From NCBI GenBank assembly GCA_017413025.1, contig JAFPVE010000011.1:142011-206010 (forward strand): a DNA stretch of 64,000 nucleotides, read 5' to 3'. This document shows, in pieces, positions 47,377-58,178 of this stretch. The notes beneath the pieces were generated by a model, which had not been told where the DNA came from, made no database searches, and saw nothing but the letters and a program-made list of their open reading frames with translations. Origin of the DNA: Acetobacter sp. (GTDB lineage Bacteria; Pseudomonadota; Alphaproteobacteria; Acetobacterales; Acetobacteraceae). The stretch's first letter is position 1, and the number at the start of each line of letters is the position of its first letter. The position numbers and the translations under genes are program-made.

Positions 47377-49608
47377 GTGTCACTTCTCTCTCAAAATTTG
47401 GCATATTTTTTGCCTGTTTTGTGTTTTTATATTGTATTTTTTCTCCGTTATTTAACAGCCTACAGGGTAACTTTTTTAAGAAATAAAAAAACTTTCTCTT
47501 TATTCCCTGTTATGCTTGTAACATGTTGGTTTTTTCTCACTCCATCTGTTTTTGGAAAAGAGAGTTCTTTTGTCGTAACAAAACACACAACAGCCAGTCT
47601 TATTACCTATACTAATACCATTACGGCAAACAAGCCTCTTCTCGTCGGAATATACTTACGCCTTGCGCAAGGATGGCATACATATTGGCGTAACCCTGGT
47701 GATGCGGGAGACCCTGCCAATATTACCGTAACTGCGCAAGGGGCTTTTAACGGATCAACAAAAACTATTCTATGGCCAACACCCCTTCGTATTCGCGAGG
47801 GTAATTTTATGTCTTATGCGTATACGGGCGATGTCCTCCTTCCTCTTTTGCTTTCCCTTACACCTGATCCACACGAAATACCCAAGAGAGAGACAACGCT
47901 TAAAGCTCACGCCCATTGGATCGTATGCGCACAACTTTGTATTCCAGAAGAAGCAAATTTTACCCTCACACTCCCTACAGGTGCAGAACAACCTTCACGT
48001 CAGGCAATTCTTTTTGACGATGTTGCTCGTGCTTCCCCAAAACCTTCCCCTTATCAGGCTACCGTCACCTCTCGTGGCATACTCACCATTTTTGGAAAAA
48101 AGATCACCCCATATGCTTTTACTGATGCTTGGTTCCTGCCTCAAGAGCGTGGACAAATCGTTAATGCTACTCCTCAAAAGAGCATCATAAGACAAGGATC
48201 TCTTGTCTTACACCTACAGCCCGATACTGCTTTTCCAAAAAATAAAACGCTTACAGGCGTTCTTGTTCTTAAAGACTACTCAGGACATATAAAAGCCTTT
48301 AACATATCCGCCCAACCCGTTTCAACATTACCTCTCCCACAAAAGTTTTCTCTTTACCATCTGATAGAATTACTCTTTTGTAGCTTTGCTGGCGGGATTA
48401 TGCTTAACCTTATGCCCTGTGTCTTCCCTATTCTTGCCATGAAAGCACTCGTCCTTGTTCGCAGTAACGACACAGAACAACATCATCAACGCCTTGCTGC
48501 CTTAAGATATAGTGCTGGTGTATTAATAGGCTTTATATCACTTGGTAGCCTTATTATGGGTTTGCGTACAGTTGGTACACAAATTGGATGGGGGTTTCAA
48601 CTTCAATCCCCTCTTTTTGTCACCCTTATGTGCTGGTTTCTTTTTTGTATTGCCTTAAATTTTCTCGATGTTTTTACAATATCAGGTCCTTCTTTCAGCC
48701 TCTCCACACACTCCCATTATTTTTGGAATGACATTGTAACGGGGTTATTAGCCGTTGTCGTTGCAAGCCCTTGTACAGCTCCTTTTATGGGTGTTGCTCT
48801 TGCAGGCGCGCTCACTTTCTCTCCACTCATTGGACTTCTTATTTTCACAACACTTGGCATAGGTATGGCGTTGCCTTTCCTCCTTCTTGCTTATGTACAA
48901 AACCTCGCTAAATACTTGCCAAAACCTGGACCATGGATGATTTATATTAAACAATTTCTTGCATTTCCACTTTTCGCAAGTTGCCTCTGGCTTCTCTGGG
49001 TTGCAACACTTGAAGGTACACAAGGTACAACTTTCCTTTTTGTTTCGTCAGGGTTGTTATTTCTTAGTTTTGCTGCATGGCTTTATGGACTTTCCCAACG
49101 CCTTACTGATAATGAGCCCCATTGGCTTGCCACCACTTTACGCGGGTTAGCTGTTTTATTTGTGATCAGCTCTTTTTGCCTCCTTCCTGCGCTTTCCTCT
49201 CAACCTCTTGAACAAAACTCTACGTCTCTCCAACACAAGAATATTCTATCTGATCCGCATGTTGAGCCCTTTTCTCAACAACGATTAGAGACTCTCCATG
49301 CCTCCGGTAAATCTGTTCTTGTCGATATAACCGCTGCATGGTGCATAACATGCCTCATCAACGAGCATGTCACCCTAAACGCTCCCTCAACAAAAGCTGC
49401 CCTTGCACAAAACAATGTGATTTTACTTCGTGGCGATTGGACCCGACATAACCCTGCTATTACAGCCTTTTTACACCAACATGGACGCGAAGGAATCCCT
49501 TTTTATTTATTTGTCCCTGCAGTTGGTAAAGAGGTCGTTTTACCGCAAATTTTAACACCTTCTATTATAATCCAAACAATCACATCTACATCGCACAACA
49601 CGCGTTGA
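47377..49608 (+). CDS. DsbD-family thiol:disulfide transmembrane reductase
   Basis: 743 residues. It passes electrons from cytosolic thioredoxin across the inner membrane to periplasmic thiols. A periplasmic N-terminal domain contains HWIVCAQLCIPEEANF; the eight-helix central part has LMPCVFPILAMKAL and VASPCTAPFMGVALAGAL (the two membrane cysteines); the C-terminal thioredoxin domain has AAWCITCLINEHV. The GTG at 47377 gives a long N-terminus; the ATG at 47512 would give a plain signal peptide. Neither has a clear ribosome site, so the start is open. Confidence 0.9.
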   Translation: MSLLSQNLAYFLPVLCFYIVFFLRYLTAYRVTFLRNKKTFSLFPVMLVTCWFFLTPSVFGKESSFVVTKHTTASLITYTNTITANKPLLVGIYLRLAQGWHTYWRNPGDAGDPANITVTAQGAFNGSTKTILWPTPLRIREGNFMSYAYTGDVLLPLLLSLTPDPHEIPKRETTLKAHAHWIVCAQLCIPEEANFTLTLPTGAEQPSRQAILFDDVARASPKPSPYQATVTSRGILTIFGKKITPYAFTDAWFLPQERGQIVNATPQKSIIRQGSLVLHLQPDTAFPKNKTLTGVLVLKDYSGHIKAFNISAQPVSTLPLPQKFSLYHLIELLFCSFAGGIMLNLMPCVFPILAMKALVLVRSNDTEQHHQRLAALRYSAGVLIGFISLGSLIMGLRTVGTQIGWGFQLQSPLFVTLMCWFLFCIALNFLDVFTISGPSFSLSTHSHYFWNDIVTGLLAVVVASPCTAPFMGVALAGALTFSPLIGLLIFTTLGIGMALPFLLLAYVQNLAKYLPKPGPWMIYIKQFLAFPLFASCLWLLWVATLEGTQGTTFLFVSSGLLFLSFAAWLYGLSQRLTDNEPHWLATTLRGLAVLFVISSFCLLPALSSQPLEQNSTSLQHKNILSDPHVEPFSQQRLETLHASGKSVLVDITAAWCITCLINEHVTLNAPSTKAALAQNNVILLRGDWTRHNPAITAFLHQHGREGIPFYLFVPAVGKEVVLPQILTPSIIIQTITSTSHNTR

Positions 49609-49767
49609 TTCTCTTTCCCTAACAGTCTGTTGTGACACCTATATCCCATTGGCACAAAAATACAAAACGTAGAGAGTTTACAATAAGTCTACGAATCTGC
49701 CATGTAAAAATTGACTGCCGTATGGAAATTACCTCCCTATTATTTTTCTTTCCTATTCCTCAAAAGT

Positions 49768-51045
49768 TTACAGGTTTCTTAATCTTTTTTCCCCTCCCAT
49801 ATAAGGCTGTAAAACTTCAGGAATTGTGATAGACCCATCTTCCTCTTGATAGTTTTCCATAACGGCAATCAACGTACGTCCCACCGCTAATCCAGATCCG
49901 TTAAGGGTATGGACAAATTGTGGCTTTGATCCCGCTTGTTCCCGAAAGCGTGCATTCATTCGGCGGGCTTGAAAGTCCCGCGTATTGGAACAAGAAGAAA
50001 TTTCACGCCATGCCTGTTGTCCGGGTAACCAAACCTCTAAATCATAGGTTATAGCAGCCCCGAAACCTGTATCACCTGCACATAACAAAACACGCCGATA
50101 AGGCAAGGCAAGACGTTCTAAAATAACTTCAGCACAACGGGTCATACGTTCATGTTCTTCATCACTTTTTTCAGGTGTGGTTACAGAGACCAACTCCACT
50201 TTTTCAAATTGATGCTGACGTAACATGCCTCGCACATCGCGCCCCGCTGCCCCTGCTTCACTCCGAAAACATTGGCTCAAAGCCGTCATCCTTAAAGGAA
50301 GTTTTTCTTCCTCAAGAATTAACCCGCTCACCGAAGCTGTAAGAGGCACTTCTGCCGTAGGGATAAGCCAACGCCCATCTTCTGTACGAAATGATTGATC
50401 GGCAAATTTAGGTAATTTATCAGTCCCATACATTGCTTCGTCTTGCACTAAAACAGGCACATGTACTTCTTCATAAGCATGTTCTCCCACGTGTACATCT
50501 AACATAAATTGTCCCAATGCCCGCTCTAGCCGTGCAAGAGCAGCGCGCAAAACAACAAAACGCGTGCCGGACAAACGCGAAGCTGTAGCAAAATCCATCA
50601 TGCCTAACGCCTCTCCCAACTCAAAATGTTGGCGAGGCGTAAAAGAAAATGTGCGTGGTGTACCCCAAACCTTCTGTACAACATTGGCATTTTCATCGGG
50701 TCCATCTGGAACTCTTGTATCTAATCTATTGGGTAACTGTTCCAAACAAACACGTATTTGTGCTTCTATTACGTTTGTTTCCGCTTCCAAGGCTTCCATT
50801 TCATCCCGCAAAGTTATACCTTCTGCTTCTAAAGACCCCGTTTCTTCACCTGTGCATCGTCTCTGTCCAATATCACGTGCCAACGCTTTTCGACGTGCTT
50901 GCTTATTTTGCAATTCGGTTTGATACTGTCGGCGTTGTTCATCTAAACGCAAAACATATTCTGCAATAGGGGACAGCCCTCTGCGTTTTAAATCTGCATC
51001 AAATGCAGCAGGATCTGCTCTTAAAGCTCGAATATCATGCATCAA
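49768..51045 (-). CDS. serS: seryl-tRNA synthetase
   Basis: 425 residues, class II synthetase. An N-terminal coiled-coil arm (about residues 30-100) and the catalytic core with motif 2 [67 protein letters not shown] and motif 3 [19 protein letters not shown]. Directly adjacent to tatC (stop and start one base apart), so co-transcribed with tatB-tatC. Confidence 0.97.
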   Translation of the reverse strand: MMHDIRALRADPAAFDADLKRRGLSPIAEYVLRLDEQRRQYQTELQNKQARRKALARDIGQRRCTGEETGSLEAEGITLRDEMEALEAETNVIEAQIRVCLEQLPNRLDTRVPDGPDENANVVQKVWGTPRTFSFTPRQHFELGEALGMMDFATASRLSGTRFVVLRAALARLERALGQFMLDVHVGEHAYEEVHVPVLVQDEAMYGTDKLPKFADQSFRTEDGRWLIPTAEVPLTASVSGLILEEEKLPLRMTALSQCFRSEAGAAGRDVRGMLRQHQFEKVELVSVTTPEKSDEEHERMTRCAEVILERLALPYRRVLLCAGDTGFGAAITYDLEVWLPGQQAWREISSCSNTRDFQARRMNARFREQAGSKPQFVHTLNGSGLAVGRTLIAVMENYQEEDGSITIPEVLQPYMGGEKRLRNL

Positions 51046-51912
51046 TCAGGAAACCTTCTGTTCTGGTGTTACGGTGTTTACTTCCGACTGTACTGTTTCC
51101 GTTTGCCCTTGCATAGCGTATCCTGCCGAAACACGCCATGCTGGTTCAACAAGACGCGCGCAAAAAATAGATATTTCATATAAAAGAACAAGAGGTACAG
51201 CCAATCCAATTTGAGTAATAACATCAGGCGGCATTAAAATCGCCGCAATAATAAACGCCCCAACAATAGCATAACGCCGCGCACGTCGAAGCATCATTGA
51301 AGTAACAATTCCTACGCGTGCTAATAAAGTCAAGACAACTGGTAACTCAAATGAAATACCAAAAGCCATAATCAGTTTCATCACAAGGGTAAGATATTCT
51401 GATACTTTAGCTTGGAGCTCTATTTGCACAACACTCCCACTCCCCATGGTTTGAAAAGACAAAAAAAATCGCCATGCGATAGGAAAAACAAAATAATACG
51501 CAAGCGCTGCCCCGAGAATAAATAAAAAGGGCGTGGCAATGAGAAAGGGCATAAAAACCCGTTTTTCTGACCGATAAAGTCCTGGAGCTATAAAAATCCA
51601 CGTCTGTACCGCGAACATAGGGAAAGACAAAAAAGCAGCCCCGAATAAAGCAACACGAATATACGTAAAAAATGCTTCATACAATGCTGTATAAATCAAA
51701 TGAGGCTGTTCCCCTTGCTGACGCATAACTTTCCCAAGAGGTTGAACTAGAAATTGATAAATACCCTCGGCATAGTGATAACACAACACAAAACAAACGA
51801 GAAACGTTAAGATAGACCAAAGCAACCGACGCCGTAAGTCTTGCAAATGTTCAAGTAACGACATAGGGTGATCATTAAGATGGTCATCATGACTATTCTC
51901 GTGCTCGTTCAT
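51046..51912 (-). CDS. tatC: Sec-independent translocase TatC
   Basis: 288 residues with six membrane helices. The conserved start is SLLEHLQDLRRRLLWSILTF; later FSFELPVVLTLLARVGIV (periplasmic loop glutamate) and PDVITQIGLAVPLVLLYEISI. It docks twin-arginine proteins together with TatB. Located 27 bases after tatB. Confidence 0.96.
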   Translation of the reverse strand: MNEHENSHDDHLNDHPMSLLEHLQDLRRRLLWSILTFLVCFVLCYHYAEGIYQFLVQPLGKVMRQQGEQPHLIYTALYEAFFTYIRVALFGAAFLSFPMFAVQTWIFIAPGLYRSEKRVFMPFLIATPFLFILGAALAYYFVFPIAWRFFLSFQTMGSGSVVQIELQAKVSEYLTLVMKLIMAFGISFELPVVLTLLARVGIVTSMMLRRARRYAIVGAFIIAAILMPPDVITQIGLAVPLVLLYEISIFCARLVEPAWRVSAGYAMQGQTETVQSEVNTVTPEQKVS

Positions 51913-51939
51913 GAAGCATGTTATTCCGTGTAATTTACA

Positions 51940-52578
51940 CTATTGTCGAAGAAGAACAGACACGAAAAAATCTGGCGCAACCGCTTTCTTTCCATGAAGG
52001 ACACGTACAGGCGGCAAAAAGGCGGGAGGATTTAACCGATCACATTCTTCAAGGATACGACGTACAACCCCTGGTGGCAGTTCTTGAGGTGCAGCTTGTA
52101 CCTCTTCATCAGAAATATGTGATCCACCCACGCCATTAAAATCATCAAAGCGATCGATTGTTTTCTCACTGTTCACTGTTATTTCAGAAGACATCATCCC
52201 GTTGGAATAAGGTTTGACGCTTATCGGTATAGGTTGATCGGGATGGTCAGGAAAATGCCGACAAGAATTTTCAGAATATCTTGAAGAATATTGCTGTATT
52301 TGCTCAGGCGGAGTCATTGCTCGCTTAAGACTACCATCATGATCTAGTATTTTTGTTAAATGACTGCGAACATTCAGACTCTGAAGATCATGAAGATCTC
52401 CCAAATCGGCATCATGCACCACTTCATTGATTTGAGACTGAAACTCCCGCGCTATATTACGCATTTTTTTTAGAGTACTTGTTACAGCACGAACCGCTAT
52501 AGGTAAATCTTTTGGACCGATAACCACCAACGCCACAACAGCAATCAATGCAATTTCAGACCAAGCAAAATCAAACAT
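51940..52578 (-). CDS. tatB: Sec-independent translocase TatB
   Basis: 212 residues: an N-terminal membrane helix (FAWSEIALIAVVALVVIGPKDLP), the hinge with the family Gly-Pro, an amphipathic helix (LKKMRNIAREFQSQINEVV) and a long polar tail. It forms the receptor with TatC. No tatA gene is adjacent; it must be elsewhere if the system is a complete TatABC. Confidence 0.93.
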   Translation of the reverse strand: MFDFAWSEIALIAVVALVVIGPKDLPIAVRAVTSTLKKMRNIAREFQSQINEVVHDADLGDLHDLQSLNVRSHLTKILDHDGSLKRAMTPPEQIQQYSSRYSENSCRHFPDHPDQPIPISVKPYSNGMMSSEITVNSEKTIDRFDDFNGVGGSHISDEEVQAAPQELPPGVVRRILEECDRLNPPAFLPPVRVLHGKKAVAPDFFVSVLLRQ

Positions 52579-52736
52579 ACTTGATTAGTTCCCTCTTAAC
52601 GACCCTAAGAAACAACCTTAAGAACCTCATCAATATGCCTACCGAATAACACTGTTAGAGCCCAACAAGCTAATAACACATTCAAACTTTCCCTGTTTTT
52701 CAAAACACTCTTCTGATTCAAGGAGCAAGATATACT

Positions 52737-53651
52737 TTAACGAGCAATAATACACGCTAAACCACGATTATGTACCTGATGACAAAACGCCTTTGCCTCG
52801 GCAAGTGACGCAAAACCCGGAACCTGTAAGCGATAGAAAGTCGCATTTGTAAATTCGACTCTCACAACCTTATACCTTTTTCCAGAGAACAGGCTTGCAT
52901 AATGCTTTTGTAGATGGCTCCACTCTCTATCGGCATCTTGTAAACTTTGTAATGCAGCTAATTGCACGGTATACCGACCTACTCCATTTGAAACAGATAC
53001 GATAGAGGAACGCGCCTCAACATGTCTTGTAGATACATGATGCTTTTCACTCACATGCTGTGACTCAGATCGTGCAAGAGTATGCTGTTGTTTAGATGTA
53101 TTCTCTAACGGGCTCTGTGATGTCTGTTGAGAAACAGCAGTCTGCACGGGTTTTACTATATTTTCTGTTTTATTTTCTACTTTTTGACTCTTTGGTACAT
53201 TCCCCGCAACAGGTGAGCTAGAAGTTATTTGTGGATGCGACGGTACTCCTCCATATTGTGCTTTAACAGCCGCCAAATCTGGTTTTTCAGGAAGCTGTTC
53301 CACCTGTGCTTTTAGCTTTTCCTCTCCTACTGACATCGTAGGAACATCAAGTTTCATCCCCCCAGGATTGACAGGTTTCGTCCGCACTGGTAGTTTTGGT
53401 GGCCCTATAACAGGAATTGTTTTTTGGTGGTGACCAAGCAACGCCCAACCCCCGACTCCTAAAACCAATAAACCCCCAAGAAAAACCGAACCATAAATTA
53501 AGCGACGTCTAGCAGAATCCTCTAAAGACGCAAAAAAACCTTTTTTTTCAGAAAGATCATAGTCATCTTCATAATCCATACTCATCGGTTCACGAGCATG
53601 GTCAAATGGGTCATCTACATCATGGTCTATATGATCATTATCATCACGCAT
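52737..53651 (-). CDS. SPOR-domain membrane protein
   Basis: 304 residues: an acidic cytoplasmic N-terminus, one membrane helix (LIYGSVFLGGLLVLGVGGWALL, near 52-73), a long Pro/Ser/Gln-rich periplasmic linker and a C-terminal SPOR domain (GRYTVQLAALQSLQDADREW to the end) that binds denuded peptidoglycan at division sites. ATG 53651 overlaps the argS stop (TAATG), so translation is coupled. In related genomes nagZ, scpA and scpB often follow; they are absent here. Confidence 0.9.
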   Translation of the reverse strand: MRDDNDHIDHDVDDPFDHAREPMSMDYEDDYDLSEKKGFFASLEDSARRRLIYGSVFLGGLLVLGVGGWALLGHHQKTIPVIGPPKLPVRTKPVNPGGMKLDVPTMSVGEEKLKAQVEQLPEKPDLAAVKAQYGGVPSHPQITSSSPVAGNVPKSQKVENKTENIVKPVQTAVSQQTSQSPLENTSKQQHTLARSESQHVSEKHHVSTRHVEARSSIVSVSNGVGRYTVQLAALQSLQDADREWSHLQKHYASLFSGKRYKVVRVEFTNATFYRLQVPGFASLAEAKAFCHQVHNRGLACIIAR

Positions 53652-55450
53652 TAACACATCTCCTCCACAGGTTCTATACCTATAATAGCAAATCCAGAAC
53701 GAAGGACAATAGCCGTTGCGACGACTAACGCTAAACGTGCTCGCGTTATCTCTCTTGCATGAGGCTGAAGAAAGCGCAACGACGCATTATCATGCCCTTT
53801 ATTCCATAAAGCATGGAAATCACTTGCAACATCGGTAAGATAAAAAGCTACGCGATGTGGCTCATAGACTAAAGAGGCTGCTTCTACAACACGTGGCCAC
53901 TCAGCAAGACGCCGAATTAAAGCCATTTCAGCCTCAGACTCTAAACTCTCTAGTGGCACATTAGACAATGCCTCTCTTTCTACATTACCATAAACCTCTT
54001 CCTCTTCGGCTAAACGCAAAACCGAGCAACAACGCGCATGAGCATATTGTACATAAAAAACAGGATTATCTCTTTTTTGCGCAACAACAAGATCAAGGTC
54101 AAACTCCATTTGTGCATCGCTTCTGCGTGTTAACATCGTAAAACGAACAGCATCACGACCCACCTCATCTAATAGATCCCGTAATGTAATAAACGTCCCT
54201 GCACGTTTTGACATACGTACAGGCTGCCCTCCGCGTAATACATGCACAATCTGACACAACACAACCTCTAACGAAACAGAATGATCTGTAAGTGCTTGAA
54301 CAGCAGCCTTCATACGACGGACATAACCGCCATGATCAGCACCCCACACATCAATCATTTTTTGTGCACCGCGTGCTATTTTATCAGCGTGATAACCAAT
54401 ATCATTCGCAAAATAAGTATTTGTCCCATCAGATTTACGCAAAGGTCGATCACTATCATCCCCAAATGCCGTAGATCGGAATAAAAGTTGCTCTCGCTCC
54501 TCCCAATCCTGAGGTATTTTTCCTTTAGGCGAGGCTAACACACCTTCATAAAGTAAGCCTTGCTCCTCTAATCGCCTAATTGCTTCATCCGTTACCCCTC
54601 GCGATAAAACCTCTGCTTCAGATACAAAAAGATCATGATGGACACCGAGTAAAACTAAATCTTCACGAATCGCTGACAACATATAATCAATAGTAAATCG
54701 ACGTACCACTTCCAGCCATTTTGCTTCTGGTGCTGGGGACAACTTACCCTCTTTTGTCATTTCGGCAAGGGTTTCCCCATAACGTGCTTTCAGCGCATCT
54801 CCGACAGGAATAAGATAATCGCCTATATATTGCAATCCCCCAGGCACTAGAGCAGAACATGCCTCTTGTGTTAGGTTCATTCCTAAAGCCTGAAGATAGC
54901 GCCAATAAGCCGCCCATGCTAAAGCATGCACTTGCGCACCAGCATCGTTAATATAAAATTCCTTTATAACACGAAACCCAGTTTTAGAGAGCAAGCGCGC
55001 GATTACATCACCAACAACAGCGCCACGACAATGCCCGACATGCATAGGTCCTGTCGGGTTAGCAGAAACATATTCCACATTAACACACACACCGGATCCA
55101 ATTGTAGATGATCCGTAATCTTCACCTGCACGCAATATTACCGGCAAAATTCCACGTAACACATGTGGTTGAAGAACAATATTGACAAACCCGGGAGATG
55201 CCACTGTAACAGAGGCAATTCCTTCTTCTTTTTCAAGCAAAGGTTTTAACGCTTCCGCCACAACCATAGGTTTACGCTGTACTGTTTTAGATAAGACAAG
55301 GGCAGCATTTGTCGCCATATCGCCATGGACAGGGTCACGAGGCGGTGTTAATTCAACACGAGTAAGCGTTTCTTCAGGTATATCTGGAAATAGATGGCAT
55401 ATAGCCATAAGCACATGTGCACGATAACGCTGGAATAGACATTCTGACAT
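53651..55450 (-). CDS. argS: arginyl-tRNA synthetase
   Basis: 599 residues, class I synthetase. The HIGH-like motif is PTGPMHVGHCRGA near residue 131, the KMSK-equivalent is VRMSKRAGTFITL near 401, and the C-terminal anticodon-binding domain carries YVQYAHARCCSVLRLAE and ends LVVATAIVLRSGFAIIGI. N-terminal additional domain present. Operon with the SPOR gene. Confidence 0.97.
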   Translation of the reverse strand: MSECLFQRYRAHVLMAICHLFPDIPEETLTRVELTPPRDPVHGDMATNAALVLSKTVQRKPMVVAEALKPLLEKEEGIASVTVASPGFVNIVLQPHVLRGILPVILRAGEDYGSSTIGSGVCVNVEYVSANPTGPMHVGHCRGAVVGDVIARLLSKTGFRVIKEFYINDAGAQVHALAWAAYWRYLQALGMNLTQEACSALVPGGLQYIGDYLIPVGDALKARYGETLAEMTKEGKLSPAPEAKWLEVVRRFTIDYMLSAIREDLVLLGVHHDLFVSEAEVLSRGVTDEAIRRLEEQGLLYEGVLASPKGKIPQDWEEREQLLFRSTAFGDDSDRPLRKSDGTNTYFANDIGYHADKIARGAQKMIDVWGADHGGYVRRMKAAVQALTDHSVSLEVVLCQIVHVLRGGQPVRMSKRAGTFITLRDLLDEVGRDAVRFTMLTRRSDAQMEFDLDLVVAQKRDNPVFYVQYAHARCCSVLRLAEEEEVYGNVEREALSNVPLESLESEAEMALIRRLAEWPRVVEAASLVYEPHRVAFYLTDVASDFHALWNKGHDNASLRFLQPHAREITRARLALVVATAIVLRSGFAIIGIEPVEEMC

Positions 55451-55532
55451 TCAAGAGACTCAAATTACTTAATTTTATGCCGTATTGGTAACTCGTTCAA
55501 ATAAAGAGACAAACAGACTAACTAAAACAGTG

Positions 55533-56723
55533 TTATCCCGCAATAGAAAGATCTATTAAACGCTGATGTTCCTGTATCGCAAAGCGATCTGTCATTGAGG
55601 CAATATAATCCGCTACTGTACGATACAGACCCAATTGATTCTTAAGCGAAATATTCTGTTGCCAATCTGACGGCAAAAGATCAGGAGACTTCGTTAAAAT
55701 AGTGAAGAGTTCTTTTGTAACACGTTTCGCTTTATATGTCATACGATTGACTTTCCAATGTCGATAAAGTGTTGAAAACAAAAATTTGCGAATACCCTTA
55801 TTTGCTTCGTCCATAGCCTCACTAAAAGCAACAACAGGATAAGAGGCTGCACGAATATCCTCGACACAACACGGTGCTAAATGTGCTAATCGATCGTGCG
55901 TACACGCCAACACATCAGAAACAAGAGTACCGATCACACGACGTACCATTTCATGACGAATACGCCGCTTTGTATGCCCATCAGTAAGAGACATATCTGC
56001 AACAAGTGCACGCGCTTCCGTTAACGCTTCTCCCACAAGTGGAACATCGATAAGTTCATCTAACGATAATAACCCTGATTTTACACCATCGTCTAAATCA
56101 TGCCCATGATAAGCAATATCATCAGCTAACGCGGCAATCTGTGCTTCAGCTGAGGCATAAGTTGTCAAGTCAAGATGAAAAAGCGCATTCATTTCCGCTA
56201 AACCTACAGAAGGATAATGCACAGGACCATTATGTTTAGCCAATCCCTCTAATGTCTCCCACGTTAGATTCAGACCATCAAAAGCAACATAATTCTTCTC
56301 AAGCAGCATGACCTGTCGCAAGGCTTGAGCATTATGATCAAACCCTCCCCAAGATTGCATCTTTTTAGCAAGTGCTTCTTCCCCCGCATGACCAAAAGGG
56401 GTATGTCCTAAATCATGGGCAAGAGCAATTGCTTCTGTAAGGTCTTCATTCAGTTTAAGAGAACGTGCCATAGAACGGGCAATTTGCGCCACTTCTAAAG
56501 AATGTGTCAATCGGGTACGAAAAAAATCCCCTTCATGGTTAATAAAAACTTGTGTTTTATATTGTAACCTTCGAAATCCAGAAGAGTGCACAACCCTATC
56601 CCGATCACGCTGCCAAGGGGAACGTGTCAAAGAACACGGTTCATCATAAAGGCGACGAGCACGCGACTCTCCTCTCTGCACAGCGTAAGAAGCAAGAGGT
56701 AAACCATCGGTAGAGTATTCCAT
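55533..56723 (-). CDS. dgt: deoxyguanosinetriphosphate triphosphohydrolase-like HD protein
   Basis: 396 residues from ATG 56723, which has AGAGG upstream (frame open to 56753). HD-domain metal sites: RLTHSLEVAQIAR, ALAHDLGHTPFGHAGE and ADDIAYHGHDLDDG. It hydrolyses dNTPs to nucleosides and triphosphate. This is the dNTPase family usually adjacent to argS in alphaproteobacteria; a role in phage resistance is possible but not indicated. Confidence 0.93.
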   Translation of the reverse strand: MEYSTDGLPLASYAVQRGESRARRLYDEPCSLTRSPWQRDRDRVVHSSGFRRLQYKTQVFINHEGDFFRTRLTHSLEVAQIARSMARSLKLNEDLTEAIALAHDLGHTPFGHAGEEALAKKMQSWGGFDHNAQALRQVMLLEKNYVAFDGLNLTWETLEGLAKHNGPVHYPSVGLAEMNALFHLDLTTYASAEAQIAALADDIAYHGHDLDDGVKSGLLSLDELIDVPLVGEALTEARALVADMSLTDGHTKRRIRHEMVRRVIGTLVSDVLACTHDRLAHLAPCCVEDIRAASYPVVAFSEAMDEANKGIRKFLFSTLYRHWKVNRMTYKAKRVTKELFTILTKSPDLLPSDWQQNISLKNQLGLYRTVADYIASMTDRFAIQEHQRLIDLSIAG

Positions 56724-56937
56724 AAAAACCTCTTCCTTTCCCTTACATAACAACCATACGACACGACAAAAACCATCTCATGATCGCTTTTAGTATAAAG
56801 TGAAAGAAATATTTTATAATATTTTTTACATATATTCTAGAATTTAAAGATCAACTCAAAACTTATTTTTTGGTTTTATGTTTCTGTTTTTTCCTCTTTC
56901 TGCTTCAAATTTTGTACTTAACAACTTATAATAAGAT

Positions 56938-57309
56938 ATGAACTCATCATCTCCCTCCTTTTCTATTTCAGAAGCTGCGGCAACACGTATTGTCAGCATT
57001 ATTGGACGTAAAAAAGCTGAATCACAAGCTAATCATTCAGTCCCTATAGCTTTACGCGTTGCCGTAGAAGCTGGCGGTTGTAACGGGTTTCAATATCGGT
57101 TTATGCTCGTTTCTCAAGACGATATTACGGACGACGATACATCCATTTACCGCTATGGTGCACGGGTTGTGGTTGATTCTGTCAGTTTAACTCTTCTTAC
57201 TGATGCAGAGCTTGATTTTACAGACAAACTTATGGGGGCGCATTTTGCTGTGCGCAATCCTAACGCTGTTTCTTCTTGCGGATGTGGCACAAGTTTTTCT
57301 ATTAGCTAA
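56938..57309 (+). CDS. erpA: iron-sulfur cluster insertion protein (ErpA/IscA family)
   Basis: 123-residue A-type carrier. Conserved cysteines in AGGCNGFQYRF and CGCGTSFSI near the C-terminus hold the cluster for delivery to apo-proteins. No suf/isc genes are nearby to decide between ErpA and SufA/IscA. It directly precedes xth with two bases between them, the common alphaproteobacterial pair, and diverges from dgt. Confidence 0.92.
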   Translation: MNSSSPSFSISEAAATRIVSIIGRKKAESQANHSVPIALRVAVEAGGCNGFQYRFMLVSQDDITDDDTSIYRYGARVVVDSVSLTLLTDAELDFTDKLMGAHFAVRNPNAVSSCGCGTSFSIS

Positions 57310-57311
57310 CC

Positions 57312-58091
57312 ATGAAAATTGCCACATGGAACGTTAATTCTATTCGCCAACGGCAAGCTTCGGTCGAGAAGTGGCTAAAATCCCATAAACCTGACATCCT
57401 CATGCTACAGGAAATCAAATGCGAAACAGACCAATTCCCGAAAGAGCATTTTAAGTCTCTGGGCTATAGCTGTGCTGTTGTTGGGCAAAAAAGTTATAAC
57501 GGTGTCGCCACTCTTATCCGTGGTTCTTACGATATAACATGTACAACCCTTCCCGGATTTGTTCACCCTGCAGGGCATGATGCTGCCCGTTATATTGAGA
57601 TCTGTACTCGTCATATGATTTTAGGCAATCTTTACCTCCCCAACGGCAATTCTGGCGGAGAGGTAGGCTATGCGATCAAACTTGCATTTTGTGAAGCCCT
57701 TATCACCCGTGCACGTCAACTTCTTACAGAGGAAACAGATTTTATTTTAGCAGGCGATTATAATATTTGCCCTTCTGAAGATGATTACGCCACAGATGCA
57801 CTTTCTCCTCATGACGCCCTCATCCGCCCACAAAGCCGTGCCGCCTGGCACCAACTCCGTTGGTTAGGGCTCACAGATGCCTTACGCGCACTTCATCCTA
57901 CAGGTGCCTTTTATACATTTTGGGATTACCAAAACCGTGCATGGGAACGCAATAGCGGACTACGCATTGACCACATGCTTTTATCCCCCCGCCTAGCAGA
58001 ACGCCTTATTTATGCTGATCCTGATATTTCCGAACGCGGTATGGAACGCCCTTCTGACCACGTGCCCTTCGTGATTCACCTAAAAGAATAG
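57312..58091 (+). CDS. xth: exodeoxyribonuclease III
   Basis: 259-residue AP endonuclease / 3'-5' exonuclease of base-excision repair. Motifs ATWNVNSIRQR, LQEIKCE (metal Glu), GDYNICPSEDD, GLRIDHMLLS and the final SDHVPFVIHL. Length standard. Followed immediately by a strong terminator. Confidence 0.96.
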   Translation: MKIATWNVNSIRQRQASVEKWLKSHKPDILMLQEIKCETDQFPKEHFKSLGYSCAVVGQKSYNGVATLIRGSYDITCTTLPGFVHPAGHDAARYIEICTRHMILGNLYLPNGNSGGEVGYAIKLAFCEALITRARQLLTEETDFILAGDYNICPSEDDYATDALSPHDALIRPQSRAAWHQLRWLGLTDALRALHPTGAFYTFWDYQNRAWERNSGLRIDHMLLSPRLAERLIYADPDISERGMERPSDHVPFVIHLKE

Positions 58092-58124
58092 GGTATCTCT
58101 AAAAAAAAGAGATACCCTGTTTTT
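58090..58124 (+). terminator. intrinsic terminator of erpA-xth
   Basis: AGGGTATCTCT (58090-58100) and its exact complement (58108-58118) with a seven-A loop, then GTTTTTA. The hairpin begins within the xth stop codon. Confidence 0.9.
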
Positions 58125-58178
58125 ACGCATAAAAATTTAGTTTTTACATCTCGTTCTACAGATATAGTTATTTAGGAT

